Source: an uncultured Eubacteriales bacterium (GTDB lineage Bacteria; Bacillota; Clostridia; UBA1381; UBA9506). Taken from it: a DNA stretch of 13,622 nt. Numbering within the stretch: position 1 is the stretch's first letter; each line of letters opens with the position of its first letter. The stretch spans positions 1 through 13,622 of the forward strand of contig UQYH01000062.1 of the NCBI GenBank assembly GCA_900545185.1. The letters are read 5' to 3'. Made by a program: the position numbers and the translations under genes. Positions 1 to 7,020 of this stretch are shown piece by piece. Below the pieces are notes generated by a model. It was given only the letters and a program-made list of their open reading frames with translations. It made no database searches and had not been told where the DNA came from.

Positions 1-24
1 TCACCGCGCCAGCCCTTTATAGGA

Positions 25-63
25 GCGGTTTTTGCGGTACACGCCCGCGAAAACCGCATTTTT
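25..63 (+). terminator. Probable rho-independent terminator
   Basis: Positions 25-37 pair with 45-57 to give a 13-bp stem (one T-G pair) with a 7-base loop, followed by A and five T's at 59-63. The T tract lies on the plus-strand side, so it would end a plus-strand transcript entering from the left of the window. The hairpin is seen directly; the upstream gene is not in view. It could instead be part of a dispersed palindromic repeat. Confidence 0.5.
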
Positions 64-65
64 AA

Positions 66-92
66 GTCAGAGGGGGAATCCCCTCCTCTGAC
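66..92. other. Hairpin of unknown role
   Basis: GTCAGAGG at 66-73 pairs with CCTCTGAC at 85-92, and a further GGG/CCC pairing inside is offset by a single bulged T. No T tract follows on either strand, so it is not an obvious terminator. It lies between two other strong hairpins in a stretch with no gene. Confidence 0.4.
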
Positions 93-135
93 AACTCCCC
101 GGGTTGGATTATAATATAGTTTTTCGACAGCCTGA

Positions 136-173
136 AGCAGCCTCCGCAACACAATGTTGCGGAAGCTGCTTTT
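136..173. terminator. Strong hairpin, probable (bidirectional) terminator
   Basis: AGCAGC (136-141) and TCCGCAACA (143-151) pair with TGTTGCGGA (155-163) and GCTGCT (165-170). This gives 15 base pairs with one mismatch (142/164) and a 3-base loop. T's follow at 170-173 on the plus side. It is 18 bases beyond the stop codon of the minus-strand MATE gene, so it may end that transcript as well as plus-strand transcription from the left, although its minus-strand tail is poor in T. Confidence 0.5.
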
Positions 174-191
174 GTATGCTCATATATTGCA

Positions 192-1523
192 TTAACAATA
201 ATGATATTTCTTTCTTTTGGCAAAGATGAAAAGAACCGATATAATGCAGGCAAACACCTCTGCTGCGGTAATCGCCCACCAAATGCCGTCCACATCAAAG
301 AAAATCGGCAAAATCAATACGGAAAGCGTTTGAAAAACCATCGTCCGCAAAAATGAAATTGCCGCTGATACGCCGCCGTTGTTCAATGCCGTAAAGAAGG
401 ATGACGCAAAAATATTGAATCCCGACAAAATAAACGAATACGCAAACAGGCGGAAGGCATGCTCTGTCAGCGCAAACAACTCCGGATGTTTCCCCACAAA
501 AACATACGAAAGGGGCGTAGCCAAAAGCTGTGCCAATACCATCAAGACCACTCCGGAGGCACTCATTAATATAACGCTTTTGCGCAGCATGTTTTTTAGT
601 TCACTGTAATTTTCCGCACCGTAATGATACCCGATAATCGGCGCGCTGCCAATGGCGTAACCGATCGAAATGGCGATAAACACAAATTGCACATACATTA
701 AAACGCCATAAGCCGCAACGCCGTTTTCGCCCACCAAACGCATCAGCTGAAAGTTATACAGCATGCTGACGAGCGACATGGAAATATTACTCATCAGCTC
801 TGATGAACCGTTGGCGCAGGCCATTAAAATAGGCTTCACTTCAAGCCTTGTCCGCTTTAAATGCAATAGACTGCTGTTTTTTCGTGAAAAATACAACAAC
901 GGCAGAATGCCACCCACGCACTGACTGATGCCCGTTGCAACCGCCGCACCGACAACGCCCCAATGAAACCCGGCAATAAACAGCGCATCCAAAATCATAT
1001 TGGTAACACCGGCTGCCACGGTTGCCAAAAGACCGAGACGCGGCTTTTCAGCCGTAATTAAAAAGCTTTGAAACACATTTTGCAGCATAAACGCCAAATT
1101 AAAAGCCAAAACCGCACGGCCATAGCGAACGCAGTCATCAATCATGCTGTCCGTTGCACCTAGCCGGTAAGATATCGGTTTGATAAAGATAACACCGATG
1201 CATGTTAAAACAACGCCCAGCATAATCGTTATATACACCATCATGGTAAAATAACGGTTGGCCTTCATCGTATCGCCTTCGCCCAAGGTTTTGGCCACAA
1301 GCGCACTGCCGCCCGTACCGATCATAAATCCGATGCCGCCCAAAATCATAATAAACGGCATAACAAGGTTAATGGCCGCAAACGCCGTTTTGCCGACAAA
1401 ATTAGAAACAAACAAGCCGTCCACCACGCCGTAAATAGACGTAAAAACCATCATAACAATAGACGGAAGCGTAAACCGCAGCAGCTTGCGGTATGTGAAA
1501 TGATCTGATAATTGAATCCTCAT
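192..1523 (-). CDS. MATE family multidrug/drug-cation efflux transporter
   Basis: A 443-residue integral membrane protein, the usual length for MATE (multi antimicrobial extrusion) transporters, which export drugs or metabolites in exchange for sodium ions or protons across the cytoplasmic membrane. The whole chain is hydrophobic segments in two similar halves, as expected for 12 helices. The first half carries the typical VDGLFVSNFVG stretch (residues 34-44) and GTGGSALVAKTLGEGD (69-84). The start at 1523 is an ATG 6 bases after GAGAGG. A possible -10 box TACAAT lies at 1546-1551. The gene stands alone, since a strong terminator separates it from uppP upstream. The family is clear; the substrate cannot be read from sequence, and a role in metabolite export rather than drug resistance is equally possible. 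Confidence 0.93.
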   Translation of the reverse strand: MRIQLSDHFTYRKLLRFTLPSIVMMVFTSIYGVVDGLFVSNFVGKTAFAAINLVMPFIMILGGIGFMIGTGGSALVAKTLGEGDTMKANRYFTMMVYITIMLGVVLTCIGVIFIKPISYRLGATDSMIDDCVRYGRAVLAFNLAFMLQNVFQSFLITAEKPRLGLLATVAAGVTNMILDALFIAGFHWGVVGAAVATGISQCVGGILPLLYFSRKNSSLLHLKRTRLEVKPILMACANGSSELMSNISMSLVSMLYNFQLMRLVGENGVAAYGVLMYVQFVFIAISIGYAIGSAPIIGYHYGAENYSELKNMLRKSVILMSASGVVLMVLAQLLATPLSYVFVGKHPELFALTEHAFRLFAYSFILSGFNIFASSFFTALNNGGVSAAISFLRTMVFQTLSVLILPIFFDVDGIWWAITAAEVFACIISVLFIFAKRKKYHYC

Positions 1524-1545
1524 AGTAACCTCTCATATTTATCGT

Positions 1546-1574
1546 ATTGTACATAACCCGTATAGCCTAAAAAA
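1546..1574 (-). promoter_or_regulatory. Tentative promoter of the MATE gene
   Basis: On the minus strand TACAAT (1546-1551) would be the -10 box, 23-28 bases before the MATE start codon. At 17-base spacing the -35 position is only TTTTTT (1569-1574), which is also the T tract of the uppP terminator. The -10 is good and the -35 poor. Confidence 0.3.
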
Positions 1575-1615
1575 CGCCCTGCTCTGCCTGTGTATCGCAG
1601 GTTCAGAGCAGGGCG
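1569..1615 (-). terminator. Rho-independent terminator of the kinase-uppP operon
   Basis: Read on the minus strand, CGCCCTGCTCTG (1604-1615) pairs with CAGAGCAGGGCG (1575-1586), a perfect 12-bp GC-rich stem. A further 4-bp inner stem (1598-1601 with 1587-1590) caps it, and six T's follow (1569-1574). It begins 14 bases after the uppP stop codon and insulates the MATE gene from it. Confidence 0.93.
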
Positions 1616-1629
1616 GGCATACATTCGGT

Positions 1630-2433
1630 TTACCTGAATATTGTAAAAAACAAAATAACCAAAATGCCCAAAATAATCCGATACCATCCAAACACTTTAA
1701 AATCGTGTCGCTTGACATAATCTACCAAAAATTTAACTGCCGCCATAGATACAACATAGGCAATGACCATAGCCGTAAGCAAAAGACCCCATTCGGCTCC
1801 GGTCATTATGTAATCGTTCGTGATAAGCTTTAAAAAGCTGACACCGAACATAACCGGAATGGCCAAGAAGAAGGAAAATTCAGCCGCAATCTCGCGTGAG
1901 CAGCCTAAAATCATAGCGCCCAAAATCGTTGCACCCGAACGCGATGTGCCCGGTATAATAGAAAGCACCTGAAATAACCCAATCCCAAGCGCGGTTTGAT
2001 ATGTCATATCCTGCATGGACTGAATTTTGGGGCGGCGCTTTTTGTTTTCGATTAACAAAAATGCAATACCATACACAATCAGTGTCGCACTGACAACATA
2101 CCAATTTTCAAAATGCGCCATCAGGCTGTCCAGCAAAAGACCGATGACGGCTGCCGGGATGCAGGCCGCGACAACCTTAAACCACATTTGCCAGGTTGCC
2201 TGTTTTTCGGCCTTTGACTTACACGGCGAAAAGGGATTCAGCTTGTGGAAATACAGGGTAACAATCGCCAAAATAGCACCCAGCTGAATGACATATAAAA
2301 ATACATCCGTCGTAAAAAAACCTTCTGTTTTCATGATTTCGTTTACCAAAATCATATGACCCGTACTGCTGATGGGCAGCCATTCGGTAATGCCCTCCAC
2401 AATACTTAAAATCAGCATTTTGATCCATTCCAC
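1630..2433 (-). CDS. uppP: Undecaprenyl-diphosphatase UppP (BacA family)
   Basis: Removes one phosphate from undecaprenyl pyrophosphate at the cytoplasmic membrane, regenerating the lipid carrier for peptidoglycan and other wall polymers; overproduction of this family gives bacitracin resistance. The 267-residue length is typical. Both family signatures are intact: the glutamate-rich motif EGITEWLPISSTGH (residues 13-26) and PGTSRSGATI (161-170) with its catalytic arginine (165). The rest is hydrophobic helices. The start is GTG at 2433, 9 bases after a perfect AGGAGG; the first in-frame ATG, at residue 6, lacks such a site. It begins 13 bases after the stop codon of the kinase-like gene, so the two are almost certainly co-transcribed, and a strong terminator follows. 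Confidence 0.95.
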   Translation of the reverse strand: MEWIKMLILSIVEGITEWLPISSTGHMILVNEIMKTEGFFTTDVFLYVIQLGAILAIVTLYFHKLNPFSPCKSKAEKQATWQMWFKVVAACIPAAVIGLLLDSLMAHFENWYVVSATLIVYGIAFLLIENKKRRPKIQSMQDMTYQTALGIGLFQVLSIIPGTSRSGATILGAMILGCSREIAAEFSFFLAIPVMFGVSFLKLITNDYIMTGAEWGLLLTAMVIAYVVSMAAVKFLVDYVKRHDFKVFGWYRIILGILVILFFTIFR

Positions 2434-2446
2434 AGGTCTAGTCCTC

Positions 2447-3079
2447 CTAACGGTCTTGCTGTGCTAAGCGAATGTAGGAAAGAATCGTTTCTACACTGCC
2501 TGCAACACCAAGCTTTGCACTGTTAATACACAAATCGTAGTTTTCTACCGCATTCCATTTTTGGCCAGTGTAATAGTTATAAAAGTGTGCTCGTTTTTTA
2601 TCGGTTTTTTCAATCAAGCCTTCGGCTTTTTCCGCATCCAGCTTATAAATACGCTGCACACGTTCTATGCGCTTCGGCAGGTCTGCATACACAAACAAAT
2701 GAAATGAATTGGGTTTGTCTTGCAAAACATAATCCGCACAACGGCCGACAAAAACACAAGAGCCTTTTTCAGCCAGTTCGGAAATAACATTCGACTGAAT
2801 TTGAAAAATGGTTTCGTTCATATTCATCATAGACATGCCCGAAAGTGCAGTTGCAGGCGCATATGCCCCCAGCGCAACGGAATATAAAAAGCTGGAAATC
2901 GTCCGCTCGTCTGCTTTTTTAAACAAATTCTCGTTTAAACCGCTTTTTTTGGCTGCTTCTACGATAATTTCCTTATCGTAAAACGGTATAGAAAGCGCCT
3001 CGGCTACACCCTTGGCAATTTCATGGCCGCCGCTGCCGAATTGTCGTCCGATGGTGATAATGGTCGTTTGTTCAGTCAT
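2447..3079 (-). CDS. Cytidylate-kinase-like family protein
   Basis: A 210-residue cytoplasmic protein of the cytidylate-kinase-like family, common in Firmicutes and of unproven substrate. The nucleotide-binding loop is of the family type GRQFGSGGHEI (residues 11-21): it has the glycines but lacks the lysine of the classical GxxGxGK(S/T) loop. A second family motif, FVGRCADYVL, lies mid-protein. I chose the ATG at 3079, because AAGGGGTG lies about 7 bases before it; an in-frame start at 3103 would add eight residues but has no comparable site. It lies 13 bases before uppP, forming a two-gene operon. That could suggest a link with envelope biogenesis, which is an inference from position only. 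No convincing promoter was found upstream. Confidence 0.82.
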   Translation of the reverse strand: MTEQTTIITIGRQFGSGGHEIAKGVAEALSIPFYDKEIIVEAAKKSGLNENLFKKADERTISSFLYSVALGAYAPATALSGMSMMNMNETIFQIQSNVISELAEKGSCVFVGRCADYVLQDKPNSFHLFVYADLPKRIERVQRIYKLDAEKAEGLIEKTDKKRAHFYNYYTGQKWNAVENYDLCINSAKLGVAGSVETILSYIRLAQQDR

Positions 3080-3149
3080 GTAAAACACCCCTTCATTATT
3101 CAATATGCAATTCTTGTATACTTCATGACAGGTATTTCTATCGGTTATA

Positions 3150-3217
3150 GCAGGTTTTCAACAAGGGGCTGAAAGCCCCGTCAGAAGGCGTTTTCGGTAG
3201 GTGAATGTATCCCCTGC
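3150..3217. other. Structured non-coding element of unknown type
   Basis: An outer pairing GCAGG (3150-3154) with CCTGC (3213-3217) encloses a GGGGCT/AGCCCC hairpin (3165-3170 with 3174-3179, 3-base loop), extendable by a weaker flanking helix. No open frame crosses it. It could be a leader structure for the kinase-uppP transcript (minus strand) or part of a dispersed palindromic repeat. It does not match a riboswitch class I can recall. Confidence 0.3.
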
Positions 3218-3238
3218 CGGGAAAATTAAGCGAAATCC

Positions 3239-3256
3239 GCCGCCCATCCGGGCGGC
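3239..3256 (-). terminator. Hairpin after the YwlG-family gene, possible terminator
   Basis: GCCGCCC (3239-3245) pairs with GGGCGGC (3250-3256) around a 4-base loop, 18 bases beyond the stop codon at 3274. The tail on the minus strand is only weakly T-rich, so termination is plausible but not strong. Confidence 0.45.
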
Positions 3257-3273
3257 AGATATCTTAATTTAGT

Positions 3274-3825
3274 CTATAACTGCGATTCATCATAATGAGC
3301 ACGTACACCGCCGATGAACTTCGGCCTGGTACGGGCACACAAAATCCGTGCCTTGCCGATCATATCCAAGCTCAGTCGCACCGGCACGGCAACAGGCCGC
3401 AGCTGCATGCCGATTAACGTACCGCCGATGTCCAGTCCGCAAGCAGCGCGTACACCCTCAACAGCCACCGGGTCTTTCATATTTTGGTATGCCGTTGTCG
3501 CAAATGAGCCGCCGGCCTTGGGCTGCGGCACAACATTGACCGGCTCATAGCCAAAGCGTTCTGCGGCTTCTCTTTCCAAAATAACCGCGCGGTTTAAATG
3601 CTCACAGCACTGCGCGGCAAGGTAAATCCCCTGCTCTGCAAGCTGCGGTGCAATGCCCTGCCACAAGACGCCTGCTATATCAAAATTAGAGCCTTTTCCG
3701 ATTTTGGCGCCGTCCACCTCGCTGGTCGAGCAGCCAACGACAAACAGATCCCCTTTTTTCAGCTTTGCCGCTTCAAGCAGTTCGCGCACAGCCTGTTCGG
3801 CTTGCTTTGTTAAATCCTCATACAT
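3274..3825 (-). CDS. ywlG: YwlG-type UPF0340 / TIGR01440 family protein
   Basis: A 183-residue soluble protein of the conserved Firmicutes family represented by Bacillus subtilis YwlG (UPF0340, TIGR01440). No biochemical role is established as far as I know. Full-length family motifs are visible: GCSTSEVDGAKIGK (residues 31-44), QCCEHLNRA with two adjacent cysteines (72-80), VPQPKAGGSFATTAY (99-113) and GLDIGGTLIGM (130-140). The conserved cysteines and glycine-rich loops suggest ligand or cofactor binding, but that is inference. The start is ATG at 3825, with AGAGGG about 10 bases upstream. It begins 21 bases after the stop codon of the ECF S component, so the two form one operon and may act on the same small molecule. 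Confidence 0.88.
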   Translation of the reverse strand: MYEDLTKQAEQAVRELLEAAKLKKGDLFVVGCSTSEVDGAKIGKGSNFDIAGVLWQGIAPQLAEQGIYLAAQCCEHLNRAVILEREAAERFGYEPVNVVPQPKAGGSFATTAYQNMKDPVAVEGVRAACGLDIGGTLIGMQLRPVAVPVRLSLDMIGKARILCARTRPKFIGGVRAHYDESQL

Positions 3826-3846
3826 GTATGATGCCCTCTTTCTGTA

Positions 3847-4359
3847 TTAAAAACGTATTTGCTGTTTCAGCCGGAGCTTATCCAGCGCCAAGCCAAGCAC
3901 GACATATAAAATGCTGCTGGCTACCCATTGAATTAAATTACCCGTGATGGAATACACCGGTGTAATCCAGTTGCCGTATAAAAAGCCCTCGGCTACGTAA
4001 TATCCCGCTACTGTAATCGCCACGGCGCCAAAAAGCGCCATATAGTTTCTTTTGTTTAAAATGGTTGCGCCCTTTGCGGTAAAGCAAAGCGCAATCAGCG
4101 CCTTAATGACAAGCGTCCACGGTGCCCACAGTGCTGCACCGGATAACAGGTCTGCCAGCGCGCCGCCCAAAGCAGCTGCCGCACAGGCGTATCCTGTCGG
4201 CAACAGGCTGGCTCCCAAAAAGATGATTGCATCCCCAATGTGCACATAGCCCTGACCGCCGAACAGCGTCATGGGAATATGGAATATGTAGGCCGTTGTA
4301 ACCGCCGTTAAGGCTGCTATCACAGCGCTCATTGTAACTTTTAATGCATTCTGTTTCAT
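3847..4359 (-). CDS. ECF transporter S component (TIGR04002-like), substrate unknown
   Basis: A 170-residue hydrophobic protein with about six membrane segments, the size and shape of the substrate-binding S subunit of energy-coupling-factor vitamin/cofactor importers. An alanine-rich first helix (SAVIAALTAVTTA, residues 11-23) fits the surface that docks to the EcfT subunit. GYVHIGDAIIFLGA (37-50) and GALADLLSGAALWAPW (66-81) are typical of this S-component group. The start is ATG at 4359 with AAAGGA 10 bases upstream; a longer frame from 4491 would begin upstream of the promoter and is excluded. EcfA and EcfT are not in the window, so it presumably shares them from elsewhere in the genome. 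Co-transcribed with the YwlG-family gene. The substrate cannot be predicted. Confidence 0.85.
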   Translation of the reverse strand: MKQNALKVTMSAVIAALTAVTTAYIFHIPMTLFGGQGYVHIGDAIIFLGASLLPTGYACAAAALGGALADLLSGAALWAPWTLVIKALIALCFTAKGATILNKRNYMALFGAVAITVAGYYVAEGFLYGNWITPVYSITGNLIQWVASSILYVVLGLALDKLRLKQQIRF

Positions 4360-4403
4360 TGTAAAAACATCCTTTCGTACGGGTATCCCCTTAGTTTTAC
4401 AGT

Positions 4404-4432
4404 ATTGTACCATAAAATGACACGAAAGGCAA
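4404..4432 (-). promoter_or_regulatory. Promoter of the ECF-ywlG operon
   Basis: On the minus strand: TTGCCT (-35, 4427-4432), a 17-base spacer, TACAAT (-10, 4404-4409), with a TGG extended -10 immediately upstream. The start site would be near 4397, giving a leader of about 38 bases, too short for a riboswitch. This position fixes the ATG at 4359 as the start of the S component. Confidence 0.82.
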
Positions 4433-4510
4433 GCAGCGGAAACGAAAACACGCAAAAAAACGCAAACTATGTTGCTTTTTAGCGCATACACACAGCAGTT
4501 TCAATGAAAG

Positions 4511-5005
4511 TTATACCGTTACCTCTGCAAACGTAAACGGCACAAGCTTTTTTAGGTCACTCGGCGCCACCTCAACCTGATAGCCGATTTTTCCGCCGCT
4601 GAACAAAATGGTATCAAAGGCTTCGGCGCTCTTGTCTACCACCGTAGTAAACAGTTTTTTCATGCCGATGGGCGAGCAGCCGCCGTGAATATATCCCGTC
4701 AGCGGTAAAAGGTCCTTGGATTTTAACATATCCACCGCCTTATCGCCCACCGCCTTGGCCGCTTTTTTAAGATCCAGCTCCCCGGCAACGGGAATGACAA
4801 AAACATAGTGTGCACCGCTTTTGCCGACCGTAACCAAGGTTTTAAACACCTGCGCCGGGTTTTGGTTTAAAACAGCCGCCACCTCCGTACCGCTGATGGC
4901 CTCGGCCGATGCGTAGCTATAGTGCTTATATTCAATTTTTGCCTGATCCAAAAGGCGCATAACATTTGTTTTTTCGCCTTTATCCTTACCTGCGTGCTTT
5001 GCCAT
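4511..5005 (-). CDS. ybaK: YbaK/EbsC-type Cys-tRNA(Pro) deacylase
   Basis: A 164-residue trans-editing enzyme that hydrolyses cysteine mischarged onto tRNA(Pro), protecting translation accuracy. Length and motifs fit the YbaK group: the conserved lysine in VFKTLV (K55), VIPVAGELDLKKAAKA in the middle, and GYIHGGCSPIGMKK (residues 104-117), the glycine-rich loop lining the editing pocket. The start is ATG at 5005 with GAGG/AGG about 7 bases upstream. The longer frame from 5137 is rejected because a strong promoter lies between it and this ATG. It is a single-gene transcript; only a weak 4-bp hairpin with T's on both sides (about 4462-4475) follows, so termination before the ECF gene is unclear. 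Confidence 0.92.
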   Translation of the reverse strand: MAKHAGKDKGEKTNVMRLLDQAKIEYKHYSYASAEAISGTEVAAVLNQNPAQVFKTLVTVGKSGAHYVFVIPVAGELDLKKAAKAVGDKAVDMLKSKDLLPLTGYIHGGCSPIGMKKLFTTVVDKSAEAFDTILFSGGKIGYQVEVAPSDLKKLVPFTFAEVTV

Positions 5006-5050
5006 GCTGTAACCTGCCTCACTCTTTGCAATAACTTCATTTCTGTATAT

Positions 5051-5079
5051 ATTGTACCATATAAATACAAATAATGCAA
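5051..5079 (-). promoter_or_regulatory. Promoter of ybaK
   Basis: On the minus strand: TTGCAT (-35, 5074-5079), a 17-base spacer, TACAAT (-10, 5051-5056), preceded by TGG as an extended -10. It lies 46 bases upstream of the ybaK ATG and separates the gene from the preceding operon terminator. Confidence 0.87.
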
Positions 5080-5107
5080 TGTTTGATAATAAAAAATTAA
5101 GATGTAT

Positions 5108-5151
5108 AAAAGGACTGCCGCAAGTAAAAATTGGCACGCAGCAGTCCTTTT
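5108..5151 (-). terminator. Terminator of the seven-gene catabolic operon
   Basis: AAAAGGACTGC (5108-5118) pairs perfectly with GCAGTCCTTTT (5141-5151), an 11-bp stem around a 22-base loop that can itself partly fold. It begins 14 bases after the stop codon of the last operon gene. T's follow on the minus strand (the TTTT is part of the stem), and the plus strand has an even better tail (TTTTGTTTT), so it may work in both directions. Confidence 0.82.
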
Positions 5152-5164
5152 GTTTTATCGTATA

Positions 5165-6109
5165 TTAAATTTGCGAAAATGCACTTTCCAGCGCCGCAAC
5201 CACGGTTCTGCCATATTCCGGTGTTGCCATTTCATTTGGTTCACCGCGAACCATTTTCACAAACTCACACAATTGATCTTCTATCAGTGCCCCCTGATCA
5301 TCAGTCACCTGTTTCAGCGGTTCACGTCCTTCGGCAACCCATAAAAATGCGCCGCCTTGAATCCACGCCGTACCGTTTGTAAAATAAAAATAAGCATCGT
5401 ATTGCGTTGGCACGTGACATCCGCAGTATGTGAAAGCACCCGTTACCCCTTCGGAAAACTGCACCAAAACCTGTGCTGTGGCTTCTATCGTGTCATCCGT
5501 CAAAAAATTATTGGCCTGAGCCGTTACTCTTTCCGGCACAAGATCCGCAGTATACATCATTTTGTCCAGCGTGTGCGCACCATAATTCATTAAAATGCCG
5601 CCGCCTGCCTGCTTTTTGTTTAAAAACCACTTGGGGCGGTTGGTAAAGTAATCTATGTTTCTCGTTTCGGTAACGGCACAAAGACGGCCGAGCCGATTTT
5701 CGCGTATGAGTTGGCGCAGCTTGCGGTAACAGGGATAATAGCGCTGTACATGCCCGACACCCAGCGGTGTGTTTGTACGCTTGGACGCATCAATCATGGC
5801 ATCACATTCCGCCGCCGTATTGGCCATCGGTTTTTCTATCAGGGTGGGTATACAATGCTCTAAAAAATAAACCGTTACCTCCTTATGCAAAAAATGCGGC
5901 AGGTTTAAAATCACCGCATCCAGTGTTTCCTGCTCCTGCATGGTTTTATAATCCGTATAAATATGCGCATTGGTACCGGCTGTCAGCGCCTCTGCCTTTT
6001 CAACCACCAAATCACAAACAGCTGCCAGCTCGCAGTCTTTGTTTTTGACAATGGCTTCTTTGTGCGATTTGCCGATAGCACCGGCACCTACAAGACCTAT
6101 CCGAATCAT
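5165..6109 (-). CDS. Gfo/Idh/MocA family oxidoreductase (operon gene 7)
   Basis: A 314-residue NAD(P)-dependent oxidoreductase of the Gfo/Idh/MocA family, which oxidises or reduces sugars, cyclitols, sugar acids and imines. The N-terminal Rossmann fold has GAGAIGKSH (residues 8-16) and the family EKP motif (92-94). The C-terminal half has the substrate-domain signature GGGILMNYGAHTLD (169-182). In the canonical motif an Asp lies four residues before the catalytic His; here it is Asn (N175) with His retained (H179). The start codon overlaps the stop of the preceding Gfo/Idh gene as ATGA, with AAGGAGG 7 bases upstream, so translation is coupled. Last gene of the operon, followed by its terminator. 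Substrate unknown. Confidence 0.9.
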   Translation of the reverse strand: MIRIGLVGAGAIGKSHKEAIVKNKDCELAAVCDLVVEKAEALTAGTNAHIYTDYKTMQEQETLDAVILNLPHFLHKEVTVYFLEHCIPTLIEKPMANTAAECDAMIDASKRTNTPLGVGHVQRYYPCYRKLRQLIRENRLGRLCAVTETRNIDYFTNRPKWFLNKKQAGGGILMNYGAHTLDKMMYTADLVPERVTAQANNFLTDDTIEATAQVLVQFSEGVTGAFTYCGCHVPTQYDAYFYFTNGTAWIQGGAFLWVAEGREPLKQVTDDQGALIEDQLCEFVKMVRGEPNEMATPEYGRTVVAALESAFSQI

Positions 6110-6975
6110 TTTTCTGCCTCCTTAAGCAAAATTGTTTTGTTTTCCCGTAATGATATTTCTATTGCATTGCTGACGATTACAGAGCGCAAAAGCCCGTCCG
6201 ATTCATCACCCTCGCCCGTCTGCACAGCCTGTAAAAACCGTTCGCATTGATAAACATCAAGCCCACCCAATTCAACCGGTTTCATAAAGGTTGTACCGTC
6301 TTCAAAATAAATACCTGCATGCAGGCCGCCATAGGCCGATGCATAGTTCATGATAACGGGAAAATCACGGTAGGCGGCCGTCACCACAACCTGCTCCCCC
6401 GCCTGAACAGCCGTAACCGATTGCACATCATCGCCGAATAGGCGCAGCATTTCTCCGATTAAATGATGTGAATAAAAATGCAAACCGCCGTAAGGACTGT
6501 TGATGTTCATAGGGAAAGAGATATAGCCGGACAAAATCCGACGCCCCTTTTCCGTTTCCTGTTTTAACTCCGTCAGCGCCTGCGCATATTTTACATAGCT
6601 GCCGCCGCAAAGCAAAGAGCCGCTTTTGCGCGCCGCTGCAATCAGTGTTTTCGCATCCTGCACCGTACAGGTAAACGGCTTATCCACAAAAACAGGCAAA
6701 CCGGCTTCAACAAACGGCAGGGCGCAGGCCAAATGCCGATTGCCGTTGCGCTGCAGCACAAAAACGGCCTCTGCCTTCCCTAACAAGTTCTCCGGCTTTT
6801 TCGCTACAAAATCAATGTTTTGCGATGCTGCAAGCGCCGCCGTTTCCTCTGCGTTATCGCCATACAGTCCGACAATTTCCACATCGTAATTGCCGCTGTT
6901 TAATATTTTGCAAATCCCCAACGCATGCCCGTTTTTCGCACCGCCGTCCGCGCCGAGAATCCCGATTTTTAACAT
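6106..6975 (-). CDS. Divergent Gfo/Idh/MocA-like oxidoreductase (operon gene 6)
   Basis: A 289-residue protein, shorter than most Gfo/Idh/MocA members (about 330-390). The N-terminal nucleotide-binding region is recognisable but unusual, GADGGAKNGH (residues 8-17) in place of GxGxxG. The EKP motif is DKP (98-100). The expected GGGxLxDxGxH signature is replaced by GGLHFYSHHL (163-172), so the canonical Asp is absent and two histidines are present. It may have different chemistry, or be a partner of the next protein, with which it is translationally coupled (4-base ATGA overlap). The start is ATG at 6975 after GGGGAG. It follows the TetR gene after 45 bases with no terminator visible between, so it is placed in the same operon. 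Confidence 0.82.
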   Translation of the reverse strand: MLKIGILGADGGAKNGHALGICKILNSGNYDVEIVGLYGDNAEETAALAASQNIDFVAKKPENLLGKAEAVFVLQRNGNRHLACALPFVEAGLPVFVDKPFTCTVQDAKTLIAAARKSGSLLCGGSYVKYAQALTELKQETEKGRRILSGYISFPMNINSPYGGLHFYSHHLIGEMLRLFGDDVQSVTAVQAGEQVVVTAAYRDFPVIMNYASAYGGLHAGIYFEDGTTFMKPVELGGLDVYQCERFLQAVQTGEGDESDGLLRSVIVSNAIEISLRENKTILLKEAEK

Positions 6976-7020
6976 TCCGTCACTCCCCTTTTAGACATTA
7001 GGGAGAAAAGCCCCATATGC

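Noticed and set aside
1..66. Minus-strand frame ending in TGA at 1-3 (…GVYRKNRSYKGLAR)
   Set aside because: The frame is closed by a stop within about 65 bases, has no ribosome binding site, and coincides with a strong hairpin, so it is not a credible gene or gene end.
4360..4491. 44-residue N-terminal extension of the ECF S component
   Set aside because: A strong promoter (4404-4432) lies inside it and a good ribosome binding site precedes the ATG at 4359.
5006..5137. 44-residue N-terminal extension of YbaK
   Set aside because: It overlaps the ybaK promoter and the operon terminator; family length fits the start at 5005.
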